Position numbers and translations under genes: made by a program | Shown: positions 17,670 to 26,242 of the stretch, piece by piece | Numbering within the stretch: position 1 is the first letter of the stretch | Layout: every line of letters begins with the position of its first letter | The notes under the pieces: model-generated | Told to the model about the DNA's origin: nothing | What the model saw: the letters and a program-made list of their open reading frames with translations, nothing else | Databases searched by the model: none | DNA from: Nonomuraea fuscirosea | GTDB taxonomy: Bacteria > Actinomycetota > Actinomycetes > Streptosporangiales > Streptosporangiaceae | NCBI RefSeq assembly: GCF_003001935.1 | Contig: NZ_PVNG01000021.1 | Location: 186,001 to 250,000 of the forward strand | Length of the DNA: 64,000 nucleotides | Direction of reading: 5' to 3'

Positions 17670-18440
17670 TCAGCCGGCGAACACCTTCTCGGCCAGCTCC
17701 CGGATGACGCGCGCGACCTCGGCGGGCCGCTTGAGGTCGGCCCCGTGGTCGGCTCCCGGCAGCACCACCCGCTCGGCGTGCGGCAGCACGCGCTGGAGCG
17801 CGTCCAGCCGCTCGGCCAGGTGCGCCGGGCTGTGCTCGCCGCCGAGCAGGACCGTCGGGAGCTTGATCGTGGCGTAGGCGTCGAGGCGCACCCCGAGCCG
17901 GTCCAGCGCCTCCAGGTCGTCGAGCTGCCTGGGGATGAGGCGGCGGTAGCGCGGGATGAGAGCGGTGATCGCGCCGGCGAGCCTCGCCTGCGGGTCCGGC
18001 AGTTCCACGGTGTCACGCATGAAGATCGCCAACCCCTTGCCCGGGCTGCCCGACGCCACCGCCGCGCGGGCCCGCCGCAGCACCTCGCCGCCCTCTCCCG
18101 ACAGCGGCGGCCCGATCACCGCGGGCGGCTCGAAGATCACGGCGCCGGCGAACGACGCCGGTGAGGCCGCCAACGCCTCCAGCGCGACCACCCCGCCGGA
18201 GGAGTGACCGTAGAGCACCACCGGCTCTCCGGCCGAGCGGGCGAGCCGCAGCACCTCTTCGGCCTCCAGCTCCACCCGCACGGGCGCGCCGCGATCCGGC
18301 CGGTACTGCAGGCGGTCCAGGCGCAGCACCCGGTAGCGGGAGGCGAGGATCGCGGCCACCTTCCCGCATCGCCTCCCGTCGGACAGGCCTGGATGGACCA
18401 GCACGATCGGCCGCCCCCGCCCCTCGTCGTAGGTCCGCAT
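17670..18440 (-). CDS. Alpha/beta hydrolase
   Basis: 256-residue alpha/beta-hydrolase fold enzyme. Oxyanion region VLVHPGLSDG is near residue 13, the nucleophile elbow YGHSSGG near 77, and the catalytic His in PGADHGAD near 234. ATG 18440 has GGGAGG 4 nt upstream; a GTG one codon before it is too close. It is divergent from a TetR gene across a 56-bp gap that holds two palindromic operators, so it is very probably the TetR target. Substrate unknown. Confidence 0.9.
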   Translation of the reverse strand: MRTYDEGRGRPIVLVHPGLSDGRRCGKVAAILASRYRVLRLDRLQYRPDRGAPVRVELEAEEVLRLARSAGEPVVLYGHSSGGVVALEALAASPASFAGAVIFEPPAVIGPPLSGEGGEVLRRARAAVASGSPGKGLAIFMRDTVELPDPQARLAGAITALIPRYRRLIPRQLDDLEALDRLGVRLDAYATIKLPTVLLGGEHSPAHLAERLDALQRVLPHAERVVLPGADHGADLKRPAEVARVIRELAEKVFAG

Positions 18441-18451
18441 CACGCCTCCCG

Positions 18452-18488
18452 CTTAGCATTGCTAAGGACTGACCTTAGCAATGCTAAG
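18452..18488. promoter_or_regulatory. Twin perfect palindromes, TetR operators
   Basis: CTTAGCA-T-TGCTAAG (18452-18466) and CTTAGCA-A-TGCTAAG (18474-18488) are perfect 7-1-7 dyads with centres 22 bp apart, two helical turns. The second overlaps the -10 box of the TetR gene (TAAGCT, 18485-18490). Confidence 0.85.
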
Positions 18489-18496
18489 CTGCCCGC

Positions 18497-19171
18497 ATGC
18501 CCACGGACAAGAGGCCAGGCCTGACCAAGCGGGTGCTGATCGACACCGCGCTCCGCCTGCTGGACGAGGTGGGGCTGGAGGGGCTCACGGTGCGCCGGCT
18601 GGCCGCGGAGCTCGGCGTGCGCTCCCCCGCGCTGTACTGGCACATCCGTACCAAACAGGAGCTTCTCGACGGGATGGCCGACGCGATCTGCCGCGCTCCG
18701 GGGATGGGCCCGCCCCGCGACGACGAGACCTGGCAGGACTGGCTCCTGCGCCGCGCCCGGGCCTACCGCGCCGCGCTGCTGGCCCGGCGAGACGGCGCGC
18801 GCGTGGTCGCCCACGCGCGCTCGCTGAGCCACGAGACCGTGGTCCTGTTCGAGCGGGAGCTGGCGGCCATGGTCGAGCGGGGCTTCACCCCGGCGCTGGC
18901 GCTGCACACCATCGCGGCCCTGACCTCCTACGTGAACGGATTTGTGCTGCGGGAGCAGGCGGCGGCCGCGCCGGAGTCCCTCGACGGGGCTCCGGCCGCG
19001 CCGCAGTCCGTGGACGAGGCGCCGGCCGTGCTGGCGGCCGCCGTGCGCGAGGGCGGCGGGACGATCGGCGGCGAGGCCTTCGAACACGGCCTGCGGGTGT
19101 TCATCGCCGGCACGTCGGCCGTGCTGTCCCAGGAGCGGGACGGACCGGCCACCGCGAGCGCCGCCCGATGA
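18497..19171 (+). CDS. TetR-family repressor (TetR_C class)
   Basis: 224-residue regulator. The helix-turn-helix is at about 26-58 (LDEVGLEGLTVRRLAAELGV, SPALYWHIRTKQELL), typical of TetR proper, followed by a TetR_C-like ligand domain (ARAYRAALLARRDGARVVAH). ATG 18497 lies 6 nt after TAAGCT, so the mRNA is probably leaderless and the operator overlaps its promoter, implying autoregulation along with control of the divergent hydrolase. The effector is unknown. Confidence 0.92.
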   Translation: MPTDKRPGLTKRVLIDTALRLLDEVGLEGLTVRRLAAELGVRSPALYWHIRTKQELLDGMADAICRAPGMGPPRDDETWQDWLLRRARAYRAALLARRDGARVVAHARSLSHETVVLFERELAAMVERGFTPALALHTIAALTSYVNGFVLREQAAAAPESLDGAPAAPQSVDEAPAVLAAAVREGGGTIGGEAFEHGLRVFIAGTSAVLSQERDGPATASAAR

Positions 19172-19199
19172 GCCCGGCCCATCATCGAGGCCGGGCTCA
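19169..19199. terminator. Bidirectional hairpin terminator
   Basis: Perfect 11-bp stem TGAGCCCGGCC (19169-19179) with GGCCGGGCTCA (19189-19199), loop of 9 nt. It begins at the TetR stop codon and faces the convergent propeller gene. Confidence 0.75.
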
Positions 19200-19213
19200 G
19201 GGCCGGGGCGCCG

Positions 19214-20521
19214 CTACTTGATCGTGGCCAGGTCCAGGACGTACATCTCGTTCCCGACCTTGTAGGCCAGCAGCCGGTCGGAGCCGCTGTCGGGCATCGC
19301 CATGCCCCCCGTCGCGTCCGGACGCATGCCGAGATCGGCGGTTCTGCCGGTGACGGCGTCGTAGAGCGCCACGAAGAGCTGGTCTCCCGGTCCCAGCAAC
19401 GAGGTCTGGAAGAAGCGCTCCAGGCCGGCTTCGCTGCTCTCCTGGAAGTCCTTGGGCAGGTCGCGCTCATGGGAGCCGTCCCGATCGCGGACAAACCCCC
19501 GCAACACGGTACGGGACCGCACCGTCTTCGGGCACGGGCGATCACCGCACGTGATCTTCTTGCCGGAGGAGTCACGGTTGTCGACCTTGACGGTCTTGTA
19601 CCGTACGTCGATCCCCCAGCACCGTTCGACGCCGCACCTGACCTCCTCCCCCGCCTTGACCGCGGCCTCGTTCCGCTCGCCGGTCTCGACGTTGAGCACC
19701 TCACGGAAGATCGCCTTCCCGCGGTGAACGCCCACCCACGGCCAGCTCAGGATGTGGTGCCGCTCGGCGCCTTGCACCGGCCGCGGCGAACCTCCGCTCA
19801 GGGGAACCCGGTACACGCCGCCCTTCTCGTAGGCGAACACCACGTCCGAGCCCGTCACCGCCAGCTCGCGGATGTGCCCTTCCTTCATGACGTTCCCGAG
19901 AGGCACGTCGGTCACCCGCCGGGGCCGGCCCCCGGCCACCGGCACCGTCCAGATCCGGGCGACCCGCGGGCCGCCCTTCTCCTTGTACGACGCCCACCAG
20001 ACGATGTGGCCACCACCGGCGGCGACGCCGTCCGCGAAGATCGCCGAGCCCTTCGTCGGGGGGATCTCGGCGATTCGCCTGGGCCGGCCGGTACCCAGGT
20101 CGTAGCTCCACAGGTACTGGCGCTTCCCGTCACCGACGCCCGTCATGACCAGCAGCGTGCGATCGTCGAGGAGCAACTGCGGATAGTACGCGCGGCCGTC
20201 GGGCAGCCTGGCCGGGATCTTGTGCACGGCCTGCGGCCACACCTTCCAGACCGGCGGCGGCACCTTCCTCACCGGCGGCCCGGCCTCCCCGGTCGCGCTC
20301 ACCGCGGGATGCGGCTCGCCCGCCACGCCCAGACCGTTCACCACCACGCCGACCCCGCCCGCCACCAGGACCACGGCCGCGGCCGCGGTCACCGCGGTGC
20401 TCCTGGCCCGCCGCCGGCGATGGCGCGTCTTGACCGTCGCCAGCAGCCCGTCCGGCGCCTGCGGCGCGCCGTGCGCCGCTCCGGACAGGACCCGGCTCAG
20501 CTTCTCTTCAAGATCGGTCAT
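19214..20521 (-). CDS. Membrane-anchored beta-propeller-like protein, putative anti-sigma partner
   Basis: 435-residue protein with a cytoplasmic N-terminus of about 40 residues rich in Arg (TRHRRRRARST), one membrane segment at about 41-62 (AVTAAAAVVLVAGGVGVVV), and a long extracytoplasmic part with repeated YDLGTGRPRRI, IWTVPVAGGRPRRV and VYRVPLSGGSPRPV blades, as in WD40-like/TolB propellers. It overlaps the ECF sigma stop by 4 bp (ATGA). Position and topology suggest it senses an outside signal and controls the sigma factor, but no classical zinc anti-sigma motif is seen. Confidence 0.78.
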   Translation of the reverse strand: MTDLEEKLSRVLSGAAHGAPQAPDGLLATVKTRHRRRRARSTAVTAAAAVVLVAGGVGVVVNGLGVAGEPHPAVSATGEAGPPVRKVPPPVWKVWPQAVHKIPARLPDGRAYYPQLLLDDRTLLVMTGVGDGKRQYLWSYDLGTGRPRRIAEIPPTKGSAIFADGVAAGGGHIVWWASYKEKGGPRVARIWTVPVAGGRPRRVTDVPLGNVMKEGHIRELAVTGSDVVFAYEKGGVYRVPLSGGSPRPVQGAERHHILSWPWVGVHRGKAIFREVLNVETGERNEAAVKAGEEVRCGVERCWGIDVRYKTVKVDNRDSSGKKITCGDRPCPKTVRSRTVLRGFVRDRDGSHERDLPKDFQESSEAGLERFFQTSLLGPGDQLFVALYDAVTGRTADLGMRPDATGGMAMPDSGSDRLLAYKVGNEMYVLDLATIK

Positions 20522-21018
20522 CGCATGCTCCCGTGGGTCTCCATCGAGGACAAGAGGGAGGAACGCAGCTTGTCCAGGCCACGGAAGGCCTGGCTGCGCA
20601 CGGTTCCGGTGGAGATGCCGAGCACCTTGGCGATCTCGGCGTCGCTGAGCTGCTCGTAATAGCGCAGCACCAGCACGGCCCGCTGCCTGCGCGGCAGGGC
20701 GGCCAGTTCCCGCCACAGGCCCTGCTCCTCCTCGGAGGGAAAGACCTCGCGATGAACCCGGTCCGGCGGCGCCCCGGTGAGATGTTCACGCCGGCGCCGC
20801 CGCCAGACGCTGATGTGCAACCGCGCCATCGTGGTCCGGACGTAGCTGTGCGGGCTGTCCTTGCGCCTCACCCTCGGCCAGGCGCCGCACAGCCGGATCA
20901 GAGCCTCCTGGACCAGGTCGGCGGCGTCATGCGGGTTTCCGGTCAGGACGTATCCGTAGCGGAGCAGCGCTTCGGTCTGCTCTGCGACGAAGTCGTCGAA
21001 GCCGGGCTCGTCGTCCAC
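20518..21018 (-). CDS. ECF sigma factor, SigE-like family
   Basis: 166-residue sigma-70 family protein with region 2 (FVAEQTEALLRYGYVLTGNPHDAADLVQEAL, about 10-40) and region 4 (LPRRQRAVLVLRYYEQLSDAEIAKVLGISTGTVRSQAFRGL, about 107-147). Normal for the actinobacterial SigE/SACE group. GTG 21018 has AAGGGA 7 nt upstream. It is co-translated with the propeller membrane protein. Confidence 0.92.
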   Translation of the reverse strand: MDDEPGFDDFVAEQTEALLRYGYVLTGNPHDAADLVQEALIRLCGAWPRVRRKDSPHSYVRTTMARLHISVWRRRRREHLTGAPPDRVHREVFPSEEEQGLWRELAALPRRQRAVLVLRYYEQLSDAEIAKVLGISTGTVRSQAFRGLDKLRSSLLSSMETHGSMR

Positions 21019-21072
21019 TTGTCGTCCCTTCAGTCGTCACGTCCCAGACGGCCGAAGGGGCGAAGACGTTGC

Positions 21073-21089
21073 ATCGTCCGGCGGACGAT
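21073..21089. promoter_or_regulatory. 17-bp palindrome upstream of the ECF sigma gene
   Basis: Perfect dyad ATCGTCC-GGC-GGACGAT; the half ATCGTCCGGCGG recurs once further upstream near 21120. It lies about 55 bp before the sigma start and could be an operator or an mRNA hairpin. Confidence 0.4.
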
Positions 21090-21230
21090 CTCCCGGAATC
21101 TCGCGGGACGCACCCCGGAGATCGTCCGGCGGCCCCGGCGAACCGCAGGCCCGCCGGACGAGGCGACCCCGGCAGTCCAGCGGCAACGCCTCCACCGCGG
21201 CGTCCTCGGCCGCATGCGGGCGGGCCTGAG

Positions 21231-21938
21231 CTACGACTCCGTGGACGCCTCCTCGGCTGCGCCGGCCTGGATGCCGTCGAGGAGCCAGGTGAGGCCGATG
21301 GTGAAGCTGGTTTGCCAGTCGCCGTCCTTCGCGAGCGGGCCGTGGGTGGCGAGGGCGGGATAGCGGTCCTGGTCGGCGCGGAAGTGCTCCCGGGCGGCTT
21401 GTCGCGCGCCCTGCTCCCGGGCTGTCCAGGTCGCCTGCATGAGCGCGGAACCGATGACGTAGTTGGACAATCCGTACGCCGCGGCGGTCAGGTGCGGTTC
21501 GGTGACGCCGGCCGCCAAGAGGGTGCCGTACAGGAACTCGCTGCGGGCGAGCACGTTGGGGCCCAGCATCGGACGGCCGAGCAGCGCCGCCGACCAGGGA
21601 TGCGCCAGCAGGACGGCGTGCCATCCGCTGATCAGCGCGGTGATGTCGGCACGCCAGTCGCCGCCTTCGCCCGGGATCTGCACCGCTGCGAAGATCGCGT
21701 CCAAGGCGAGGTCGAGGACGTCGTCCTTGGTCTTCACGTGCCAGTAGAGGGTCGTGGAGCCGGTGCCGAGGCGCTCGGCGAGCCGTCGCATGGTCAGCCG
21801 GTCGGCGCCCTCCTCGTCCAGGAGGGCGATGGCCTCGGCCACGATCCGGTCGCGGCTGAGCGGCGGCGCCGCACGCGCCTCCCGCGCGGGCGCTCGCAAC
21901 CACACGTCTCCGGCCGACCCTGAACGTCTCCCCGCCAA
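21231..21938 (-). CDS. TetR-family repressor of the divergent ABC-F gene
   Basis: 235-residue regulator with helix-turn-helix at about 30-70 (IVAEAIALLDEEGADRLTMR, GTGSTTLYWHVKTKDDVL) and a TetR_C-like domain. TTG 21938 is supported by GAGGAGG exactly 5 nt upstream. Its -10 (TAGACT, minus strand 21971-21966) interlocks with that of the divergent ABC-F gene, so both are probably repressed from one operator. Confidence 0.9.
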   Translation of the reverse strand: MAGRRSGSAGDVWLRAPAREARAAPPLSRDRIVAEAIALLDEEGADRLTMRRLAERLGTGSTTLYWHVKTKDDVLDLALDAIFAAVQIPGEGGDWRADITALISGWHAVLLAHPWSAALLGRPMLGPNVLARSEFLYGTLLAAGVTEPHLTAAAYGLSNYVIGSALMQATWTAREQGARQAAREHFRADQDRYPALATHGPLAKDGDWQTSFTIGLTWLLDGIQAGAAEEASTES

Positions 21939-21965
21939 TTCGTCCTCCTCGTCGTCGCCCCGCCC

Positions 21966-22030
21966 AGTCTAGTATGGTGATCGAGCACCGGATCAATGGT
22001 CCAGTCGATAGAACAACGGTCCAGACGAGG
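21966..22030. promoter_or_regulatory. Interlocked divergent promoters and operator/leader of the ABC-F gene
   Basis: TAGACT (minus, 21971-21966) and TAGTAT (plus, 21970-21975) share CTAG. Downstream are the imperfect dyads GGTGATCGAGCACC (21976-21989) and GGATCAATGGTCC, and the direct repeat GGTCCAG (twice). The ABC-F mRNA would have a leader of about 55 nt. Confidence 0.55.
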
Positions 22031-22036
22031 AGCGCT

Positions 22037-23665
22037 GTGGCGGGACATGTCGAGGTCGACCGGCTCACCTACGTGCTGCCGGACGGGCGCCTGCTGCTGC
22101 ACGAGGTCTCGTTCCGCATCGGCGACGGCGTCAAGGCCGGGCTGGTGGGGCCGAACGGCGCGGGCAAGACGACCCTGCTGCGGCTGATCGCCGGGGATCT
22201 GCGACCGGACGACGGCCGCGTGGCCTGCTCCGGCGGGCTGGGAGTGATGCGGCAGTTCATCGGCAGCGTACGGGACGACCGGACCCTGCACGATCTGCTG
22301 CTGTCCGTCGCCCCCGGCCCGGTCCGCGCCGCCGCCGCGCACCTCCGACGGGCGGAGTCGGCGCTCGCCGCACACGACGACGAGGCGAGGCAACTGGCCT
22401 ACGCGCAGGCGATCAGCGACTACGCCGACGCCGGCGGCTACGACATGGAGGTGGTGTGGGACACCTGCGCGACAGCCGCCCTGGGCCTGCCGTACGACGC
22501 GGCCAGGCAACGACCGGTCGGCACCCTGTCAGGCGGCGAGCAGAAGCGCGTCGTCCTGGAGGCCCTGCTGCGCGGACCTGACCAGGTCCTCCTGCTGGAC
22601 GAACCGGACAACTACCTCGACGTGCCCGCCAAGCAATGGCTGGAAGAGCAGCTGAGCGCCACCTCCAAGACCGTGCTGCTCGTCTCCCACGACCGGCAAC
22701 TGCTGGCCGACGCCACCGACCGCATCGTGACCGTCGAAGCCCGCGGCGCCTGGGTCCACGGCGCCGGCTTCGCCACCTACGCCCAGGGCCGCCAGAACCG
22801 CATCGACCGGCTGGAGGAACTCCGCCGCCGCTGGAACGAGGAACACGCCAAGCTCAGACGCCTGGTGCAGACCCTCCGGCAGACGGCGGCCGGCAACGAC
22901 GCCCTCTCCTCCGCCTACCGCGCCGCCCGTACCCGGCTGGCACGCTTCGAGGAGGCGGGCCCGCCGGAACGCCCGCCCCGACGGCAGAACGTCCGGATGC
23001 GGCTGCGCGGCGGCCGCACCGGCAAACGCGCCGTCATCTGCCGAGCACTCGGCCTCACCGGCCTGATGCGGCCGTTCGACACCGAGATCTGGTACGGCGA
23101 ACGCGTGGGCGTCCTCGGCTCCAACGGCTCGGGCAAATCCCACTTCCTCCGGCTGCTGGCCGAAGCGGCGGACGGCGCGCTCCCCTCCGTCCCGCACACC
23201 GGTTCCGTCCGGCTGGGCGCCCGGGTCGCCCCCGGCCACTTCGTGCAGACCCACACCAGACCCGACCTGCACGGCCACACCCCCGCCGAACTGGTGACGA
23301 CCGGCCACGCCCGCACCCTGAACGAAGCCATGGCCGCGCTCGCCCGCTACGAACTCGCCCCAGCCGCTCAGCAGCGGTTCGAGACCCTGTCCGGCGGGCA
23401 GCAGGCGCGGCTGCAGATCCTGCTGCTGGAACTGTCGGGCGCCACGCTGCTGCTGCTCGACGAACCCACCGACAACCTCGACCTGGCCAGCGCCGAAGCC
23501 CTGCAACAGGGCCTCACGTCCTTCGCCGGCACCGTGCTGGCCGTCACCCACGATCGCTGGTTCGCCGCCGACTTCGACCGCTTCCTCATCTTCGGCGCCG
23601 ACGGAACCGTCTACGAGAGCGACGAACCGGTCTGGGACGAAGCCCGCGTCGAACGGGCCCGCTGA
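22037..23665 (+). CDS. ABC-F family ATPase, putative ribosome-protection resistance protein
   Basis: 542-residue protein with two ABC domains and no membrane segments. Walker A sites GPNGAGKTT (about 44) and GSNGSGKSH (near 363); signatures LSGGEQKR and LSGGQQAR; Walker B LLLDEPDNYLD and LLLDEPTDNLD. The inter-domain linker (about 260-300) is charged, as in ABC-F proteins that act on the ribosome. GTG 22037 has AGGAG at good distance; the upstream ATG 21974 overlaps the -10 box. Paired with a divergent TetR gene, as many antibiotic-resistance ABC-F genes are. The drug cannot be told. Confidence 0.92.
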   Translation: MAGHVEVDRLTYVLPDGRLLLHEVSFRIGDGVKAGLVGPNGAGKTTLLRLIAGDLRPDDGRVACSGGLGVMRQFIGSVRDDRTLHDLLLSVAPGPVRAAAAHLRRAESALAAHDDEARQLAYAQAISDYADAGGYDMEVVWDTCATAALGLPYDAARQRPVGTLSGGEQKRVVLEALLRGPDQVLLLDEPDNYLDVPAKQWLEEQLSATSKTVLLVSHDRQLLADATDRIVTVEARGAWVHGAGFATYAQGRQNRIDRLEELRRRWNEEHAKLRRLVQTLRQTAAGNDALSSAYRAARTRLARFEEAGPPERPPRRQNVRMRLRGGRTGKRAVICRALGLTGLMRPFDTEIWYGERVGVLGSNGSGKSHFLRLLAEAADGALPSVPHTGSVRLGARVAPGHFVQTHTRPDLHGHTPAELVTTGHARTLNEAMAALARYELAPAAQQRFETLSGGQQARLQILLLELSGATLLLLDEPTDNLDLASAEALQQGLTSFAGTVLAVTHDRWFAADFDRFLIFGADGTVYESDEPVWDEARVERAR

Positions 23666-23698
23666 ACACGCCCGGATCGAGACACCGCGGCGTACGGG

Positions 23699-24112
23699 TC
23701 AGGCGGTGCGGCGGGAGCGCGCCACCACCAGCCCGCCGAGCACCATGGCGACCAGCCCGACCGCCAGCGCCACGTAACCCCCGACGATCCCGTAACCCGT
23801 GCCGGGACCCCCGTCCGCGGCCGCCACGACCAGCCCGCCGACGCCCGCCCCGGCCAGCCCCGCCACCAACGCCGCGACGGCACCCCTCCTCCCGCCGTCA
23901 CCGGCCCGGCGGGCGGAACGGGCCAGAGCCAGCCCGCCGATCACGACGCCGGCCAGCCCCACCAGCGCACCCACCACGGACCACAACCGCCCGGCGGTCA
24001 GGGCGTAGGCCCCGACGGGCTCCGCCGGCGCATGAGCCGCCACCTGCCCGGCGACCCCCGCCATCCCGGACAGGTCGGCCACAGCGGACAGCAGCAGAAC
24101 ACGGACAGACAT
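23699..24112 (-). CDS. DUF6223 family membrane protein
   Basis: 137-residue small membrane protein. A short N-terminus with signal-like segment leads to three hydrophobic stretches: GRLWSVVGALVGLAGVVIGGLALARS, GAVAALVAGLAGAGVGGLVVAAADGG, and VALAVGLVAMVLGGLVVARSRR. Two of them share the Gly-Gly-Leu-(Ala/Val)-Val-Ala-Arg-Ser pattern typical of this actinobacterial family. Function unknown. ATG 24112 follows AGAGG. Convergent with the ABC-F gene. Confidence 0.8.
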   Translation of the reverse strand: MSVRVLLLSAVADLSGMAGVAGQVAAHAPAEPVGAYALTAGRLWSVVGALVGLAGVVIGGLALARSARRAGDGGRRGAVAALVAGLAGAGVGGLVVAAADGGPGTGYGIVGGYVALAVGLVAMVLGGLVVARSRRTA

Positions 24113-24353
24113 GATGATCCTCTCAGGAGAACGACAGGCGCCCACGACCAGCACGGCCACGACCCCGCCGACGGGCGCCGGCAGACCGGCGAGGGCCGCA
24201 CACCACCGATCGTCGCGCCGCCGACGCCACCGCGCCTCCACCGGCCGACGGCGGCCTCTACGCAGTTCCACGTAGACGACCCACCCCTCGCTACACCCCC
24301 CGTCGTACGCCCGTCACGCCTCCGGACGCAGGATGCCCACCTGCGGGAAACCG
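24113..24353. other. Divergent intergenic region
   Basis: 241 bp between the DUF6223 gene and the kinase gene. Apart from the ribosome site of the former and the kinase -10 box at its right end, I see nothing firm in it. Confidence 0.5.
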
Positions 24354-24365
24354 TAGGATCGACGC

Positions 24366-25571
24366 ATGAAAGACCGCGCCGTCACGTGGCGCCTGCCGGT
24401 GCCGGCGCAGGAGACCCTGCTCGCGCTCTTCATCACCGTGATGCAGGTCCAGGGCACGATCGTGCGCAACAGCGGCGAACAGATCGAGCGCCCCCTCACC
24501 GACCTCGGCAACCTCGGCTACCTCCTGCTGATCGCGAGCGGAGCGGTCATCGCCGTCCGCCGCCGCTGGCCGGTGCCGGTCTTCGCCGTCACCGCACTCG
24601 TCAGCCTGGCGTACTACACCCTCGGCTTCCCGGACGGCCCGGGCTGGCTCGGGCTCTTCGTCGCCCTCTACACCGTCGCCGCCTACGGTGACGGACGCCG
24701 CTCCCTCGTCATCGCCGGCGCCGGCACCCTCATCCTCGCCGCCGCCTGGCTGACCGCCGCGGCCGACATCGAGCCACGCGCCGCCATCGGCTGGGTCTAC
24801 TTCCGCATCGGCGCCTCCGTCATGAGCGCGGCCCTGGGCGAATCCATCCGCTCCCGGCACGTCATCGCGGCCGAAGCACAGCGACGCGCCGAACTCGCCG
24901 AACGCACGCGCGAGGAGGAGGCACGAGCACGCGTCGACGCCGAACGGCTGCGCATCGCCCGCGAGGTCCACGACACCGTCGCCCACGCCATAGCGATCAT
25001 CAACGTCCAGTCCGGCGTCACCGCACACGTCCTCGGCAAACGCCCGGACCTGGCCCGCGAAGCACTCCGCGCCATCGAACAGACCAGCTCCCGCGCCCTG
25101 CGGGAGATGCGCGCCATCCTCGGCGTCCTCCGCGACGACGACACCGGCGACGACGACCCGCGCGCGCCGTACCCCAGACTGGAACAGATCGACGAACTGG
25201 CCACCAAAGCCCGCGAGGCCGGACTCGACTGCACCATCGACATCACCCCACCCCCGGCGCCGCTGCCCAGCACGGTCAGCAACGCCGCCTACCGCATCGT
25301 GCAGGAATCCATCACCAACGTGGTCCGCCACGCCGGCCCCACCCGCGTCACCGTGACCCTGAACCCCGGCGCCGACGCCGTCGAGATCAGCATCACCGAC
25401 GAGGGCCGCACCACCCCGGCCCCGCAACCCGGCACCACACCCTCCGGCCGCGGCATCCTCGGCATGCGCGAACGCTGCCGGCTCCTGGGCGGCGAACTCG
25501 ACGCCGGACCGCTGCCGGACGGCGGATTCCAGGTCAGAGCACGACTCCCCCTCACCGGGAGCCACCGATGA
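24366..25571 (+). CDS. NarL-type sensor histidine kinase
   Basis: 401-residue membrane kinase. Four or five hydrophobic segments lie within residues 14-135, then a coiled coil (160-195), HisKA_3 with ARLRIAREVHDTVAH-like block and phospho-acceptor His 202, and a HATPase_c domain with the N-box ESITNVVRHAG and GRGILGMRERC. No extracellular sensor domain is seen, so it probably senses a membrane signal. ATG 24366 lies 6 nt after TAGGAT (24354-24359), probably leaderless. The stop overlaps the regulator start (ATGA). Confidence 0.93.
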   Translation: MKDRAVTWRLPVPAQETLLALFITVMQVQGTIVRNSGEQIERPLTDLGNLGYLLLIASGAVIAVRRRWPVPVFAVTALVSLAYYTLGFPDGPGWLGLFVALYTVAAYGDGRRSLVIAGAGTLILAAAWLTAAADIEPRAAIGWVYFRIGASVMSAALGESIRSRHVIAAEAQRRAELAERTREEEARARVDAERLRIAREVHDTVAHAIAIINVQSGVTAHVLGKRPDLAREALRAIEQTSSRALREMRAILGVLRDDDTGDDDPRAPYPRLEQIDELATKAREAGLDCTIDITPPPAPLPSTVSNAAYRIVQESITNVVRHAGPTRVTVTLNPGADAVEISITDEGRTTPAPQPGTTPSGRGILGMRERCRLLGGELDAGPLPDGGFQVRARLPLTGSHR

Positions 25572-26242
25572 CCGGCTCTCCGATCAAGGTGCTGCTCGCC
25601 GACGACGAAGGCCTCGTACGCTCAGGATTCAAGGTCCTGCTCGACCTCGAGGACGACATCACCGTCGTGGGAGAGGCCGTCAACGGCGCCCAAGCCGTCG
25701 AACTGGCCCGCGCCACCCGCCCCGACCTCGTCCTCATGGACATCCGCATGCCCAAGCTGGACGGCATCCAGGCCACCGCCCAGATCGCCGCCATTCCCGG
25801 GCTGGAGCAGGTCCGGGTCCTCATCCTCACCACCTACGACACCGACGAGTACGTCTTCGACGCCCTGCAGGCCGGCGCCAGCGGATTCCTCCTCAAGGAC
25901 GCAGGGCCGGCCGAACTCCTGCACGCCGTCAGAGTGATCGCCGCCGGAGAAGCACTGCTCGCCCCCCGGATCACCCGGCGCCTCATCAGCCAGTTCGCCA
26001 CCCAGCGCAGAATCGCCCAAGCGGCACAGCACCAGCTCGCCGTGCTCACCGAACGCGAACGCGAAGTACTCGCCCTCGTCGGCCACGGACTCAGCAACCA
26101 GGAGATCGGCGCCGAACTGTTCCTCAGCCCGGCCACCGCCCGCACGCACGTCAGCCGCGCCATGGCCAAACTGGGCGCACGCGACCGCGCCCAGCTCGTC
26201 GTCATCGCCTACCGGACCGGACTCGTCACCCCCGCACCCTAG
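25568..26242 (+). CDS. LuxR/NarL-type response regulator
   Basis: 224-residue regulator. Receiver domain 6-122 with acidic pair DDE (12-14), phospho-acceptor Asp 58 in LVLMDIRMPKLDG, and the conserved Lys in LLKDAG. The LuxR HTH is at about 158-215 (LTEREREVLALVGHGLSNQE). Co-translated with the kinase. Its last 17 bp overlap the 3' end of the convergent ROK gene. Confidence 0.95.
   Translation: MTGSPIKVLLADDEGLVRSGFKVLLDLEDDITVVGEAVNGAQAVELARATRPDLVLMDIRMPKLDGIQATAQIAAIPGLEQVRVLILTTYDTDEYVFDALQAGASGFLLKDAGPAELLHAVRVIAAGEALLAPRITRRLISQFATQRRIAQAAQHQLAVLTEREREVLALVGHGLSNQEIGAELFLSPATARTHVSRAMAKLGARDRAQLVVIAYRTGLVTPAP

Noticed and set aside
19214-20521. Classical zinc-binding anti-sigma factor
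   Set aside because: No HxxxCxxC motif is visible in the cytoplasmic N-terminus; the partner role is inferred from position only.
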